NCBI RefSeq assembly: GCF_019429525.1
Contig: NZ_JAHXZL010000009.1
Coordinates: forward strand, 62,001 to 126,000
Source of the DNA: Sphingomonas folli
Lineage (GTDB): Bacteria > Pseudomonadota > Alphaproteobacteria > Sphingomonadales > Sphingomonadaceae
Direction: 5' to 3'
Length of the DNA: 64,000 nucleotides
The notes under the pieces were generated by a model. The model was not told the origin of the DNA. It saw only the letters and a program-made list of their open reading frames with translations, and searched no databases. Below, one piece after another: positions 15,393 to 28,133 of this stretch. How positions within the stretch are numbered: the stretch's first letter is position 1; each line of letters starts with the position of its first letter. The translations under genes were made by a program, and so were the position numbers.

Positions 15393-17240
15393 ATGCGCCT
15401 GAACACGATCCTGTCGTCGGCGATGGCGCCCGCGCTGGTCGCCGCTGCCCCCGCGCCGCAGGCGCCTCCCGCGGCGCCCGCCGCCCCTGCGCCGCAGGCG
15501 CCTCCCGCCGCGACCCGGGCGGCCGACCGCGCGCTGCTCGTGTTCCTCGACCGGAAGTTCGACGAGCAGCTCGCGCTCAGCCCGGAGGGCCAGACCCAGC
15601 TCGGGCTCAAGACCGACGAGGATCGGCTCGACGATTACACCGACGCCGCGCAGGTGCGCGCGCGCGACCTCGCGGAGCGCCAGCTCGCCGAACTGCACGC
15701 GCGCTTCCGCCCCGCGCAGCTCGGTGAGTCGGCGCGGGTGAGCTACCGCCTGTTCGAGGAGCAGGTGGCGCGCGACCGCGCCTCGTTCCGCTTCCGCCGA
15801 CTGCGCTTCCCGGTCTCGACCAACGGCAGCCCGGCGGGCGCGATCCCGGTGCTGCTGATCAACAACCACCGCGTCGACACCGTCGCGGACGCGCAGGCCT
15901 ATGTCGCCCGGCTGCGCGACACCCAGCGCGTGATGCGCGAGGTCGCCGCGACGATGCGCGCGCAGGCGGCCAGCGGCATCATCCCCAACCAGGTCAATTT
16001 CGCGCCCGCGCGCGCCGACGCGCTCAAGGTCGTCACCGGCGCGCCCTTCGACGCGGGCCCCGACTCGACGCTGCTCGCCGACTTCCGCAAGAAGGTGACC
16101 GCGCTCGACGCGCCGGCCGCGACCAAGGCGCGGCTGCTCGCCGACGCCACCGCGGCGCTCAAGGGCCCGTTCCGCCAGGGCTACACGGTGCTGATCGCGG
16201 CGCTGGACGAGATCGCGCCCAAGGCGACGGGCAATTTCGGCGCGTGGCATTTGCCCGACGGCGCGGCCTATTACGCCGACCGGCTGCGCGACTCGACCAC
16301 CACCGATCTCAGCGCCGAGCAGATCCACCAGATCGGGCTCCAGCAGGTGGCGGCGATCCGCGGCGAGATGGAGGCGATCAAGCGCCGGGTCGGCTTCACC
16401 GGCACGCTCGAGCAGTTCTTCGAGCACGTCCGCACCGACCCGTCGCTCAAATATCCCAACACCGCCGCCGGGCGCGAGCAGTATCTCGGCGACGCGCGCG
16501 GGGTGATCGCGGGCGTGATGGCGGCGGCGCCGCGCTACTTCCGCGTGCTGCCCAAGGCGCCGCTGGAGGTGCGCGCGGTGGAGAAGTGGCGCGAGGGCAC
16601 CGCCTCCACCGCTTTCTACAACCCGCCCTCGGCCGACGGCACGCGGCCGGGGATCTATTACGTCAACCTGGTCGACATGAACCAGACGCAGAAGGTCCAG
16701 GTCGCGGGCATCGCCGCGCACGAGGGCGCGCCGGGCCATCACTTCCAGATCGCGCGCCAGCAGGAGCTGGCCGACCTGCCCAAGTTCCGCAAATACGGCG
16801 GCTACGGCGCGTACATGGAGGGCTGGGGGCTGTACTCCGAGCGGCTCGCCGACGAGATGGGCGTGTACAAGACGCCGTACGATCGGTTCGGGATGCTGTC
16901 GCTGCAGGTGTGGCGCGCGATCCGGCTGGTGCTCGACACCGGCATCCACGCCAAGCGCTGGACCCGCGACCAGTCGATCGCCTATTTCCGCGCCAACAGC
17001 TCGGTCTCGGACACCGACATCGCGCGCGAGGTCGACCGCTATTTCAACTGGCCGGGACAGGCGACCAGCTACATGGTCGGCCAGCTCAAGATCGCCGAGC
17101 TGCGCGCGCGCGCCGAGCGCGCGCTGGGGCCCAGGTTCGACATCCGCGACTTCCACGAGGCGGTGCTGAGCCAGGGCGCGCTGCCGCTCGGCGTGCTGGA
17201 GGAGCAGGTCGACCGCTATATCGCGGCCAAGAAGGGGTAA
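15393..17240 (+). CDS. DUF885 family protein, likely exported metallopeptidase-like
   Basis: A 615-residue protein of the DUF885 family, distantly related to gluzincin carboxypeptidases. It opens with a signal-like stretch ([20 protein letters not shown]) followed by a Pro/Ala-rich linker containing a duplicated APQAPPAA. The likely zinc site is [10 protein letters not shown] beginning at His443, with the downstream [15 protein letters not shown] (about 475-489) supplying a further Glu. The C-terminal [15 protein letters not shown] and YIAAKKG are typical of the family. Length and motif order fit complete members. It probably acts in the periplasm on peptides; the substrate is unknown. A stand-alone transcript is likely, as the flanking gaps are 70 and 123 bp. 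Confidence 0.88.
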   Translation: MRLNTILSSAMAPALVAAAPAPQAPPAAPAAPAPQAPPAATRAADRALLVFLDRKFDEQLALSPEGQTQLGLKTDEDRLDDYTDAAQVRARDLAERQLAELHARFRPAQLGESARVSYRLFEEQVARDRASFRFRRLRFPVSTNGSPAGAIPVLLINNHRVDTVADAQAYVARLRDTQRVMREVAATMRAQAASGIIPNQVNFAPARADALKVVTGAPFDAGPDSTLLADFRKKVTALDAPAATKARLLADATAALKGPFRQGYTVLIAALDEIAPKATGNFGAWHLPDGAAYYADRLRDSTTTDLSAEQIHQIGLQQVAAIRGEMEAIKRRVGFTGTLEQFFEHVRTDPSLKYPNTAAGREQYLGDARGVIAGVMAAAPRYFRVLPKAPLEVRAVEKWREGTASTAFYNPPSADGTRPGIYYVNLVDMNQTQKVQVAGIAAHEGAPGHHFQIARQQELADLPKFRKYGGYGAYMEGWGLYSERLADEMGVYKTPYDRFGMLSLQVWRAIRLVLDTGIHAKRWTRDQSIAYFRANSSVSDTDIAREVDRYFNWPGQATSYMVGQLKIAELRARAERALGPRFDIRDFHEAVLSQGALPLGVLEEQVDRYIAAKKG

Positions 17241-17363
17241 GCGGCGCCGCGGCGCGCGCGGGGCCGGCGGCGGCGCCCCATTCGCGCTTGACTGCGCCGC
17301 GCCCGGGGGGCACCCGGCAGGGATCGCGGGCGAACGTCCGCCCGCGCCCGGAGGATCGATCCC

Positions 17364-17798
17364 GTGCGAGTCGCCATCGCTACCGACCACGCCGGCTTCG
17401 CGCTGAAGCAGGAGCTCAAGGCCTGGCTCAACGAGCAGGGCCACGCCGTGATCGACCTCGGCACCGACGGTACCGCGAGCGTCGATTACCCCGATTACGG
17501 CCGCGTGCTGGGCGAGGCGCTCGCCGCGGGCCAGGCCGAGCGCGGCATCGCGCTGTGCGGCTCGGGCATCGGCATCATGATCGCGGCCAACCGCAACCCG
17601 GCGGTGCGATGCGCGCTGGTCACGGAGCCTTTCTCCGCCGCGCTGGCGCGCAGCCACAACGACGCCAACGCGATCGCCATGGGCGCGCGGCTGATCGGGC
17701 TCGACATGGCCAAACAGTGCGTCGTCACCTTCCTCGCGACCGACTTCCTCGGCGGGCGCCACGCCGCCCGCGTCGACATGCTCAAGGAGCCCGTATGA
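17364..17798 (+). CDS. rpiB: Ribose 5-phosphate isomerase B
   Basis: A 144-residue RpiB/LacAB-type isomerase interconverting ribose and ribulose 5-phosphates. The N-terminal [16 protein letters not shown] carries the active-site Asp and His, [13 protein letters not shown] follows, and [17 protein letters not shown] at about 63-79 contains the catalytic Cys and the phosphate loop. The start is GTG, well placed after GGAGGAT. Its stop overlaps the glyA start as ATGA, so the two are translationally coupled, a common sphingomonad and rhizobial arrangement. Complete. Confidence 0.94.
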   Translation: MRVAIATDHAGFALKQELKAWLNEQGHAVIDLGTDGTASVDYPDYGRVLGEALAAGQAERGIALCGSGIGIMIAANRNPAVRCALVTEPFSAALARSHNDANAIAMGARLIGLDMAKQCVVTFLATDFLGGRHAARVDMLKEPV

Positions 17799-19117
17799 GC
17801 ACCAACCCCGTCCACCAGCTCTCCCCCGCGGGGACCGGCGCCGCGCCGAGCGGCTTCTTCGATCGCGGCCTGGCCGAGGCCGATCCCGCGGTGTTCGCCG
17901 GGGTCGAGCACGAGCTGGCGCGCGAGCAGACCCAGATCGAGCTGATCGCGAGCGAGAATATCGTCAGCCGCGCGGTGCTCGAGGCGCAGGGCTCGGTGTT
18001 CACCAACAAATATGCCGAGGGTTACCCCGGCAAGCGCTATTACCAGGGCTGCCACCCGTCGGACGAGGTCGAGCAGCTCGCGATCGATCGCGCCAAGCAG
18101 CTGTTCGGCTGCGGCTTCGTCAACGTACAGCCGCATTCGGGGGCGCAGGCCAACGGCGCGGTGATGCTGGCGCTGGCCAAGCCGGGCGACACGATCCTGG
18201 GGCTCAGCCTCGACGCCGGCGGGCACCTGACCCATGGCGCGCGCGCGGCGATGAGCGGCAAGTGGTTCAACGCGGTGCAGTACGGCGTCGACCCCGCGAC
18301 GCATCTGATCGACTATGACGCGGTCGAGCGGCTCGCCGCGGAGCATAAGCCGCGCGTCATCATCGCGGGCGGCTCGGCCTATCCGCGCCACATCGACTTC
18401 GCTCGCTTCCGCGCCATCGCCGACCAGGTCGGCGCGACCTTCATGGTCGACATGGCGCATTTCGCGGGGCTGGTCGCGGGCGGCGTCCACCCGACGCCGT
18501 TCGGCCACGCGCACGTCGTCACCACCACCACGCACAAGACGCTGCGGGGCCCGCGCGGCGGCATGATCCTGACCGACGACGAGGCCATCGCCAAGAAGAT
18601 CAACTCGGCGGTCTTCCCCGGGCTGCAGGGCGGCCCGCTGATGCACGTCATCGCCGCCAAGGCGGTGGCGTTCGGCGAGGCGCTGCGCCCCGAGTTCCGC
18701 GGCTATGCCGCCGCGGTGGTGGAGAATGCCAAGGTGCTGGCGGCGACGCTCAAGGAGCGCGGCGCCGACCTCGTCTCGGGCGGCACGGACACGCATCTCG
18801 CTTTGGTCGACCTCACCCCGCTGGGCGTCACCGGCCGCGACGCCGACGAGGCGCTGGAGCGCGCGGGCATCACCTGCAACAAGAACGGCATCCCCAACGA
18901 CCCGCTGCCCCCGGTGAAGACCAGCGGCATCCGCGTCGGCTCGCCCGCGGGCACCACGCGCGGTTTCGGCACGGGCGAGTTCCGCGAGATCGGCGAGATG
19001 GTCGCGGACGTGCTCGACGGCCTCGCGCAGAAGGGCGAGGCGGGGGACCCGCAGGTCGAGGCGCGCGTTCGTGACCGCGTGCGGGCCCTGTGCGCGCGCT
19101 TCCCGATCTATCAATAG
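17795..19117 (+). CDS. glyA: Serine hydroxymethyltransferase
   Basis: A 440-residue PLP enzyme making glycine and 5,10-methylene-tetrahydrofolate from serine. The PLP lysine is in [17 protein letters not shown], with the family landmarks [34 protein letters not shown] and [12 protein letters not shown] before it. The C-terminus [18 protein letters not shown] is standard. Compared with usual members it has about 15 extra N-terminal residues ([20 protein letters not shown]) before the first conserved helix. The ATG overlaps the rpiB stop. A small membrane-like protein gene and nrdR follow on the same strand. Confidence 0.97.
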   Translation: MSTNPVHQLSPAGTGAAPSGFFDRGLAEADPAVFAGVEHELAREQTQIELIASENIVSRAVLEAQGSVFTNKYAEGYPGKRYYQGCHPSDEVEQLAIDRAKQLFGCGFVNVQPHSGAQANGAVMLALAKPGDTILGLSLDAGGHLTHGARAAMSGKWFNAVQYGVDPATHLIDYDAVERLAAEHKPRVIIAGGSAYPRHIDFARFRAIADQVGATFMVDMAHFAGLVAGGVHPTPFGHAHVVTTTTHKTLRGPRGGMILTDDEAIAKKINSAVFPGLQGGPLMHVIAAKAVAFGEALRPEFRGYAAAVVENAKVLAATLKERGADLVSGGTDTHLALVDLTPLGVTGRDADEALERAGITCNKNGIPNDPLPPVKTSGIRVGSPAGTTRGFGTGEFREIGEMVADVLDGLAQKGEAGDPQVEARVRDRVRALCARFPIYQ

Positions 19118-19128
19118 GAGGTTCGCCG

Positions 19129-19326
19129 GTGGCGACGTTCGACGAGAAGGCCCGCGCGGTGCAGAGCAACGTCAAGGGCACGCCCGGACTGGGCAAAAGC
19201 ATGGCCAAGTGGAGCGCGCTCGGCGCGGTGGTGGCGATCCCGGTGCCGGTGATCGGCCCGGTGTTCGGCGCGATCGCGGGCGCGGCCTATGCCTATCACA
19301 AGGGCACCAAGAACCGCGGCCTGTGA
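19129..19326 (+). CDS. Small glycine-rich membrane-associated protein
   Basis: A 65-residue protein starting at GTG 19129, seven bases after AGGAGG. It has a charged N-terminal half (ATFDEKARAVQSNVKG) and one hydrophobic Gly/Ala-rich segment, VVAIPVPVIGPVFGAIAGAA, which looks like a membrane helix or a glycine zipper, then a basic tail KGTKNRG. No named family is recognised. It lies 11 bp after glyA and 32 bp before nrdR and is almost surely part of that transcript. The sequence upstream in this frame overlaps glyA and lacks a ribosome-binding site, so the shorter start is preferred. Confidence 0.65.
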   Translation: MATFDEKARAVQSNVKGTPGLGKSMAKWSALGAVVAIPVPVIGPVFGAIAGAAYAYHKGTKNRGL

Positions 19327-19358
19327 CCGCCGCGCCGCTGGACGGGTGAAGGACCGAG

Positions 19359-19823
19359 ATGCGCTGCCCGTTCTGCGGCCATGACGCGAGCCAGGTGAAG
19401 GACAGCCGCCCCACCGACGACGGGGCGGCGATCCGGCGCCGGCGCCAGTGCGAGGGCTGCGCCGCGCGCTTCACCACCTTCGAGCGGATCCAGCTGCGCG
19501 AGCTGACGGTGGTGAAGAGCGAGCACCGCCGCGAGCCGTTCGATCGCGAGAAGCTGCTCCGCTCGGTCGCGATCGCGGCGCGCAAGCGACCGGTCGAGCC
19601 GATCCAGCTCGAGAAGCTGGTGAGCGGCATCCAGCGCCAGCTCGAGACCAGCGGCGAGGCCGAGGTCTCGGCCAAGCGCATCGGCGAGATGGTGATGGAC
19701 GGGCTCAAGGGCCTCGACTCGGTCGCCTATATCCGCTTCGCCAGCGTCTACCGCGACTTCAGCGAGGCGCGCGATTTCGAGGAGTTCGCCGGCAGCGTCG
19801 AGGAGGCCGGGCGCGAGGGGTGA
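19359..19823 (+). CDS. nrdR: Transcriptional repressor NrdR
   Basis: A 154-residue regulator of ribonucleotide reductase genes. The N-terminal zinc ribbon has the four cysteines in [17 protein letters not shown] and [18 protein letters not shown]. The ATP-cone domain follows ([19 protein letters not shown] to [19 protein letters not shown], about 45-135), which senses dATP/ATP. Length matches the family. The glyA-nrdR order is widely conserved in alphaproteobacteria. No NrdR boxes were identified in this window. Confidence 0.96.
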   Translation: MRCPFCGHDASQVKDSRPTDDGAAIRRRRQCEGCAARFTTFERIQLRELTVVKSEHRREPFDREKLLRSVAIAARKRPVEPIQLEKLVSGIQRQLETSGEAEVSAKRIGEMVMDGLKGLDSVAYIRFASVYRDFSEARDFEEFAGSVEEAGREG

Positions 19824-19964
19824 CGGCGGGGGCCGCCTCCGCACCGGTAGGAGTCGGCGCGGGGTTCCGTCGCCGTCTTCCGATGCGGCTGCCGCTACTC
19901 CTCCCGCTTCGTTCGAGCAGCATCGCGCTTGCCGAGAGGCGTCCGTCGAGAACATAGGCCGGCG

Positions 19965-21044
19965 ATGAGCTTCCACGTCTACATGCTGCGCTGCGCCGAC
20001 GGCAGCTATTACACGGGCCATGCCGAGGATCTGGAGCGCCGCGTCGCCGAACATCAGGCGGGCACGATCCCGGGCTACACCCACGATCGCCGGCCGGTGG
20101 AACTGATGTGGTCGCAGGATTTTCCCACGCGCGCCGAGGCGGTGGAGCGCGAGCTTCAGGTGAAGGACTGGTCGCGCAAGCAGAAGGAGGCGCTGTTCCG
20201 CGCCGACTGGGAGGTGGTCGCGGAGTCGGCGCGTTCTCGCCCGCGCGTCTCGGCCGCGCTCGACGCCGGCTCGAACCGAACGGAAGAGGAGCAGGGCATG
20301 AGCCAGCACGGTGTGATCGCGACCCCCGCCCCGCCCCCCGTCATCGTGCTGGTCCGCCCGCAGCTCGGCGAGAACATCGGCAAGGCCGCGCGCGCGATGC
20401 TCAACTTCGGCCTGACCGAGCTGCGACTGGTGGCGCCGCGCGACGGCTGGCCCAATCCCTCGGCCGGCCCCGCCGCGTCGGGCGCCGACGTCGTGCTCGA
20501 GCGCGCGCGGGTGTATGACAGCGTCGCGGACGCGGTGGCCGACTGCGCCGAGGTCTATGCCACCACGGTGCGCAGGCGCGGCGTCACCAAGCCGGTGGTC
20601 ACGCCCGAGGTCGCCGCGCGCGCGATCCACGCCGGCGCGGGCCGCGCCGCGATCCTGTTCGGCCCCGAGCGCTCGGGGCTCGAGACCGACGACGTCGCGG
20701 TGGCGCGCACGATCGTCACCGTGCCGATCAACCCCGCGTTCGGCAGCCTCAACCTCGCCCAGGCGGTGATCCTGGTCGCGTACGAATGGTCCAAGGGTCA
20801 GGCGCTCGCCAGCCCGCCCGAGACGGAACTCGATCCGCCGGCCCCGCAGGAGGAGCTGGACGGGATGATCGCGCAGCTCGACACCCTGCTCGACGCCGCG
20901 GGTTATTTCTTCCCGCGCGATCGCGCCCCCGCCTCCCGGCGCACGCTGCGGACGATGCTGACCAAGCCTGGTTGGACCAGCCAGGAGGTCCGCACGATGC
21001 GCGGCGTCCTCTCCGCGCTCGCGCCGCGCCCGCCGCGCGGCTGA
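19965..21044 (+). CDS. GIY-YIG domain fused to TrmJ-type RNA methyltransferase
   Basis: One open frame of 359 residues with two parts. Residues 1-90 are a GIY-YIG domain of the UPF0213 kind: HVYMLRCADGSYYTGHAEDL, RRVAEHQAG and, later, the conserved Glu in AVERELQVKDWSRKQKEAL. A 20-residue linker leads to residue 112, Met in EEEQGMSQHG. Residues 118-355 are a SPOUT methyltransferase like TrmJ: VRPQLGENIGKAARAMLNFG, then AAILFGPERSGLE and the knot PINPAFGSLNLAQAVILVAYE, followed by a helical C-terminus. TrmJ 2'-O-methylates position 32 of tRNAs. AGAGGAGCAG lies just upstream of the internal ATG at 20298, so a separate TrmJ could also be made. In related genomes I expect two separate genes; a lost stop codon or sequencing error is the alternative. 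Confidence 0.8.
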   Translation: MSFHVYMLRCADGSYYTGHAEDLERRVAEHQAGTIPGYTHDRRPVELMWSQDFPTRAEAVERELQVKDWSRKQKEALFRADWEVVAESARSRPRVSAALDAGSNRTEEEQGMSQHGVIATPAPPPVIVLVRPQLGENIGKAARAMLNFGLTELRLVAPRDGWPNPSAGPAASGADVVLERARVYDSVADAVADCAEVYATTVRRRGVTKPVVTPEVAARAIHAGAGRAAILFGPERSGLETDDVAVARTIVTVPINPAFGSLNLAQAVILVAYEWSKGQALASPPETELDPPAPQEELDGMIAQLDTLLDAAGYFFPRDRAPASRRTLRTMLTKPGWTSQEVRTMRGVLSALAPRPPRG

Positions 21045-21053
21045 GCGCGGCGC

Positions 21054-22007
21054 TCAGGCGATCCGGGGGCTGTCCGGCCGGCCGCACAGATAGGCCGAGG
21101 CGGGCGCGTGGAAGGGGAAGCCGACCGCCGCGACTCGGTTGAGGATCAGCTGCATCGAGCCGTGCCGCGCCTCGCACGCGATCGCGTTGGCGCGCTCGAG
21201 CCACGCCGGGTCGACCAACGTGCCGGAGCGCGTGCGCATCAGGGGACCGCTCGGCCCCGTCATCGCGGCGATCCGACGGCGCACGGTGGTATCGGGCAGC
21301 GACAAAGCGCGCGCGATCGCCGCGACCCGGACCGCGTGGCTCTGGCGGAAACTCGTGCTGCTCTCACCCCGCGCCGCCAGCGTGCCGCCCTCGGCGGCGA
21401 AACGCTGCATGTTGGCGTGGAGGATCGCGGAGAAGATCGCGACGTCCACCGCCTCGGGGAAGAGGTTGCGGTTCTGGTCGACCAGCGCGAGCACCAGGTC
21501 CAGCACCGCGCACACGCCGTCGATCTCGTCGAAATGACCGACCGAGCGGACCGTCGGCAGCTCGACCGCGCCGGCGGCGGTGGCATCGGCCACGAAGCGG
21601 ACGAAGCAATCGTGCGCGTACTGCAGCTTGCCCTTGATGAAGCGGCTGCGCCAGAAGCGCGGCGAGATCGTCACGCCGGCGTCGATCCGGTGGCACAGGC
21701 CCGATTCGATCAGCGCCGCGATGTGGCGGCGGACCGTCTCGAACGGGCGGCCCATCGACAACGCCGCCGAGTGGATCGAGATCGCGCCGTCGCGCTCGGG
21801 CTTGGTCAGCGCGGTGCGCATCAGCAGCGCGAGGACGAGCATCCGGTCCACGTTGCCGCGCAGCGGCCGCAGCACCGCGACGTTGATGCCGGTGTGCAGC
21901 TCGGCGATCAGCCGCACCTTCTGATGGATGGGCAGCGAGAGGCGAACGCTGGCCTGGGCCGAAGTCATGTCGGTCTGGCGTTGCGCGGCAGTCGCATAAT
22001 TCGGCAC
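21054..22007 (-). CDS. Predicted regulator with two winged-helix domains
   Basis: A 317-residue protein of no named family that I can assign. It seems to contain two HTH units. The first, about residues 70-125, includes AISIHSAALSMGRPFETVRRHIAALIESGLCHR (two parts of one helix-turn-helix plus wing start). The second, about 230-280, is AVRVAAIARALSLPDTTVRRRIAAM. Both share the pattern TVRR.IAA, suggesting internal duplication. A helical middle follows the first. The start GTG at 22007 is chosen for the AAAGGA eight bases upstream; an internal ATG at 21968 is possible. The gene converges on the trmJ fusion with a 9-bp gap. The relatively AT-rich 360 bp upstream is likely its control region. Confidence 0.65.
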   Translation of the reverse strand: MPNYATAAQRQTDMTSAQASVRLSLPIHQKVRLIAELHTGINVAVLRPLRGNVDRMLVLALLMRTALTKPERDGAISIHSAALSMGRPFETVRRHIAALIESGLCHRIDAGVTISPRFWRSRFIKGKLQYAHDCFVRFVADATAAGAVELPTVRSVGHFDEIDGVCAVLDLVLALVDQNRNLFPEAVDVAIFSAILHANMQRFAAEGGTLAARGESSTSFRQSHAVRVAAIARALSLPDTTVRRRIAAMTGPSGPLMRTRSGTLVDPAWLERANAIACEARHGSMQLILNRVAAVGFPFHAPASAYLCGRPDSPRIA

Positions 22008-22369
22008 CGTGCTGGTCCTTTCAAGTCCAGTAACCATCGCCGTCAAGACAATCCATCCCGGATAAAGACAGACGAGAACCGACGCTTTTCAATGGTTGCA
22101 CGAACCCCCTGCTTAGCCCGTGCAGCACGTCGGCCCCGCGATGCCTTTTTCAGCGGAATGAGTACATTATACGTTGGAGGACGACCTTCGCACAGCCACC
22201 TTTTACCCATTATGGTTGGTAGCTCATCTTTCGGCCACGCAGTGCTCGGCTTGCGACTGATCGGGCGCCCTAATTATTTTGGTGCATCGGCATAGGGATG
22301 GCGCGGAATCTTATTTCTACTCGCCCGAGGATGATCGGTAAGATGGTTCGTAACCACGAACGCTCACGA
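22008..22369. other. Relatively AT-rich intergenic stretch
   Basis: A 362-bp gap between the divergently oriented upstream side of the double-HTH gene and the 3' end of dctA. It is visibly richer in A and T than its surroundings, especially 22145-22230 and 22265-22365 (for example AGTACATTATACG and CCCTAATTATTTTGG). It probably holds the promoter of the HTH gene. No complete palindromic repeat or tRNA was seen. A 66-codon frame at about 22092-22292 lacks a ribosome-binding sequence and was not called. Confidence 0.5.
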
Positions 22370-23692
22370 TCACTCGGCCGCGTGCGGCATCGCGTCGGGG
22401 ATCGCGCCCTGCCCGCGCAACGCCGCGTCGAGTCGCGCGCGGTCGAGCTTGTTCTCCCAGCGCGCCACCACCACGGCGGCGACCGCGTTGCCGACGAAGT
22501 TGGTCAGGCTGCGGCACTCGCTCATGAAGCGATCGACGCCGAGGATCAGCGCCATGCCCGCGACCGGCACGGTCGGCACGATCGACAGCGTCGCCGCCAG
22601 CGTGATGAAGCCCGCGCCGGTCACCCCCGCCGCTCCCTTGGACGAGAGCATCGCCACCGCGAGCAGCAGCAGCTGCTGGCCGAGCGTGAGGTCGACGTTG
22701 CACGCCTGGGCGATGAACAGCGCCGCCAGCGTCATGTAGATGTTGGTGCCGTCGAGGTTGAACGAATAGCCCGTCGGCACCACCAGCCCGACCACGCCGC
22801 GGTCGCAGCCCGCCGCCTCCAGCTTGGTCAGCAGCCCCGGCAGCGCCGGCTCCGACGAGGAGGTGCCGAGCACCAGCAGCAGCTCGCCCTTGAGATAGGC
22901 GATCAGCCGCAGGATCGAGAACCCGTGCAGCCGCGCCACCACGCCCAGCACGCCCAGCACGAAGATCAGCGAGGTGGCGTAGAAGGTGAGCACCAGCCCG
23001 CCGAGGTTCACCAGGCTGCCCGCGCCATATTTGCCGACGGTGAAGGCGATCGCGCCGAACGCCCCGATCGGCGCGGCGCGCATGAGGATCGCCACCACCT
23101 TGAACACGACGAGGTTGAGCCGCTCGACCAGCTCGAGCACCGGCCGCGCCGGCTCCCCGACGAGGCTGATCGACACGCCGGACAGGATCGCGACCAGCAG
23201 CACCTGGAGGATATTGTCCTGCGCCAGCGCGGAGACGAGCGTGGTGGGGATGATCGCGAGCAGGAAGCCGATCAGCGAGGTCTCGTGCGCCTTGGCGGCA
23301 TAGTCCTTCACCGCGCCGGTATCGAGCGTGGCGGGATCGACGTTCATGCCCGCGCCGGGCTGGACGACATTGGCCACGATCAGCCCGACGATCAGCGCGA
23401 GCGTCGAGAAGAACAGGAAATAGCCGAACGCCTTGAGCGCGATCCGCCCGGCCGAGCGGAGCTCGCTGAGCCCCGCGATGCCGCTCACCAGCGTGAGGAA
23501 GATCACCGGCGCGATCACCATCTTGACCAGCTTGATGAAGGCGTCGCCGAGCGGCTTGAGCGCGGCGCCGAGCGTCGGTTGGAAATGGCCGAGCAGCGCG
23601 CCCGCGAGGATGGCGACCAGCACTTGCACGTAGAGGTGCTGGTAGAAGGGGCGCGGCGCGGCGGGCGGCGCGGCGGCGGGGATGACGGTCAT
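22370..23692 (-). CDS. dctA: C4-dicarboxylate/cation symporter (DAACS family)
   Basis: A 440-residue secondary transporter of the dicarboxylate/amino acid:cation symporter family, importing succinate, fumarate and malate with protons or sodium. The two re-entrant hairpins carry the expected motifs: [16 protein letters not shown] (serine-rich) and [21 protein letters not shown] (NLDGT), with the later [19 protein letters not shown] typical for DctA. About eight membrane helices are visible. A divergent fumC starts about 250 bp away, so uptake of C4 acids and their use by fumarase are adjacent, a sensible pairing. No DctB/DctD regulators are nearby. Confidence 0.92.
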   Translation of the reverse strand: MTVIPAAAPPAAPRPFYQHLYVQVLVAILAGALLGHFQPTLGAALKPLGDAFIKLVKMVIAPVIFLTLVSGIAGLSELRSAGRIALKAFGYFLFFSTLALIVGLIVANVVQPGAGMNVDPATLDTGAVKDYAAKAHETSLIGFLLAIIPTTLVSALAQDNILQVLLVAILSGVSISLVGEPARPVLELVERLNLVVFKVVAILMRAAPIGAFGAIAFTVGKYGAGSLVNLGGLVLTFYATSLIFVLGVLGVVARLHGFSILRLIAYLKGELLLVLGTSSSEPALPGLLTKLEAAGCDRGVVGLVVPTGYSFNLDGTNIYMTLAALFIAQACNVDLTLGQQLLLLAVAMLSSKGAAGVTGAGFITLAATLSIVPTVPVAGMALILGVDRFMSECRSLTNFVGNAVAAVVVARWENKLDRARLDAALRGQGAIPDAMPHAAE

Positions 23693-23944
23693 GGGCCTCT
23701 CCTGCGTCCGGCGGTCGGACGTCTCATGCTCCTAGGATAACCGCGTCGCGTCGGCGCGCCAGCGCGGCCCCGTCGAGGCGCCGGGAGTGGCGGAAAAGCG
23801 GGGTTTTCAGGCGAGCGACCCGGTGGCTTCGGTGACCCGGCGTGCGGATTCCCGCCGCGCCGCGGTCGCGTCCGTGCCGAAGTCCGCGCGCCGCCTCGGG
23901 TCGGCGCCGGCGCAACGCCCCGCCGCGCCGCGCGTTGCGCCGGC

Positions 23945-25366
<1,422 letters not shown>

Positions 25367-25413
25367 GGCGCGTCGTCCTTCCTAGGCAGGATCAGCTGAC
25401 CCTCGACGCGGCC

Positions 25414-25493
25414 TGGAGGCTGATCCATCTGACCTGACCCAGCGGGATGCTCCTACGGACGCGGGAGCACGGACCGATGGAGGCGGATCAGAC
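25414..25493. repeat. 80-bp dispersed repeat, family II, copy 2 (reverse)
   Basis: The reverse complement of this element aligns over its full 80 bp with 12859-12938. It holds the inner hairpin ATGCTCC...GGGAGCAC and ends GCGGATCAGAC. It fills much of the gap 25367-25666 together with the next repeat. Confidence 0.8.
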
Positions 25494-25502
25494 CTAGACC
25501 TC

Positions 25503-25640
25503 AGATCCTCCCCGCTGGCGGGGAGGGGGACCGCCCGGCGCAGCCGGGTGGTGGAGGGGGCTCACCGCTAACGCTACCGCCCGTGGAAGCCCCCCTCCAC
25601 CAGCCCGCGGCTGGTCCCCCTCCCCGCGCGCGGGGAGGAG
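25503..25640. repeat. Compound inverted repeat, family I, copy B
   Basis: About 138 bp. Outer arms AGATCCTCCCC and GGGGAGGA; first inner hairpin CCCGGC-GCA-GCCGGG at 25534-25548; second inner hairpin CCAGCC-CGC-GGCTGG at about 25600-25614; GTGGAGGGGG and CCCCCCTCCAC face each other between them. Nothing else is seen in 25641-25666. Confidence 0.85.
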
Positions 25641-25666
25641 TGCGGGCGCTTCTCCCCCGAACGGAC

Positions 25667-25948
25667 CTACCGGAAATTGTCCGCGTAGCTCTGCAGCTTC
25701 AGCGTCTTGGTCGGGGTCGGGATCACCGTGTAGCGCAGCCCCTGCTGCTCGGCATAGGCCACCGCCGCCTCGCACGTCGGGAAGCCAAGCTTGACCTGAT
25801 CGCGCGTGTCGCCGCTGCCCGCCCAGCCGGTGAGCGCGTCGGCCTTCTTGGGCTCGCCCGGCTCGAACTCGAGCTGCCAGTGATCGGTGCGGGCCTTGCC
25901 CGACTGCATGGCGTTCTTCGGGCGCTGGTAGATACGGGCGGTCTGCAT
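25667..25948 (-). CDS. Complex I accessory subunit, NDUFS4-like
   Basis: A 93-residue protein of the NDUFS4 (21-kDa subunit, PF04800) family, a peripheral subunit of NADH:ubiquinone oxidoreductase found in alphaproteobacteria and mitochondria. The pattern ARIYQRPKNAMQSGKARTDHW at the N-terminus is characteristic, as are GWAGSGDTRDQVKLGFPTCEAAVAYAEQQG and the ending LKLQSYADNFR. The start is one of two adjacent ATG codons; the second (25948) lies seven bases after GGGAGG and is preferred. It is far from any nuo operon, which is normal for this subunit. It is divergent from dnaK. Confidence 0.9.
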   Translation of the reverse strand: MQTARIYQRPKNAMQSGKARTDHWQLEFEPGEPKKADALTGWAGSGDTRDQVKLGFPTCEAAVAYAEQQGLRYTVIPTPTKTLKLQSYADNFR

Positions 25949-26024
25949 CATCGTGCCTCCCTAAGGGACACGCGCGAGTCGGGCAATCGTTCCCGGTCGG
26001 TCCCCGCCACACCGCCGCCGCGAA

Positions 26025-26054
26025 CTTGCGGGGCGCGACCGCGCACCTATATCG
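26025..26054 (+). promoter_or_regulatory. Candidate RpoH heat-shock promoter of dnaK
   Basis: CTTG at 26025-26028, 17 bases, then CCTATATCG at 26046-26054. This agrees with the alphaproteobacterial heat-shock sigma pattern CTTG-N17/18-CYTATNT. It lies about 82 bp before the dnaK ATG. Confidence 0.55.
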
Positions 26055-26135
26055 CGCTTCGTCATCGCGGTTGCGCTGCCGTAACGGGGCGCGATCGCCG
26101 CAACACAGTCAACGCAGGGGCTAGGCAAAGCACTC

Positions 26136-28046
<1,911 letters not shown>

Positions 28047-28067
28047 TCCGCGCCGGAGTGAACTGAC

Positions 28068-28133
28068 ATGGGCCTCTCCCGCCATACCGGCCTGGGCCGG
28101 GGTGGCGGCGACGGGCGCAGGGGCGCTGCATGA
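28068..28133 (+). CDS. Possible 21-residue micro-ORF overlapping the dnaJ start
   Basis: Starts at ATG 28068, ten bases after GGAG, and ends at TGA 28131-28133, which overlaps the dnaJ ATG (ATGA). The peptide would be MGLSRHTGLGRGGGDGRRGA plus one Ala. The dnaJ start has only a weak AGGGG upstream, so re-initiation from this frame is plausible. No family is recognised; it may be a coupling device or a chance frame. Confidence 0.35.
   Translation: MGLSRHTGLGRGGGDGRRGAA

Noticed and set aside
22092..22292. A 66-codon frame in the AT-rich gap before dctA
   Set aside because: No ribosome-binding sequence, no recognised motif, and it lies in a probable control region.
25414..25640. Insertion sequence remnant after fumC
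   Set aside because: Inverted repeats are present, but there is no transposase-like coding sequence and no evident target duplication; short palindromic repeats explain it better.
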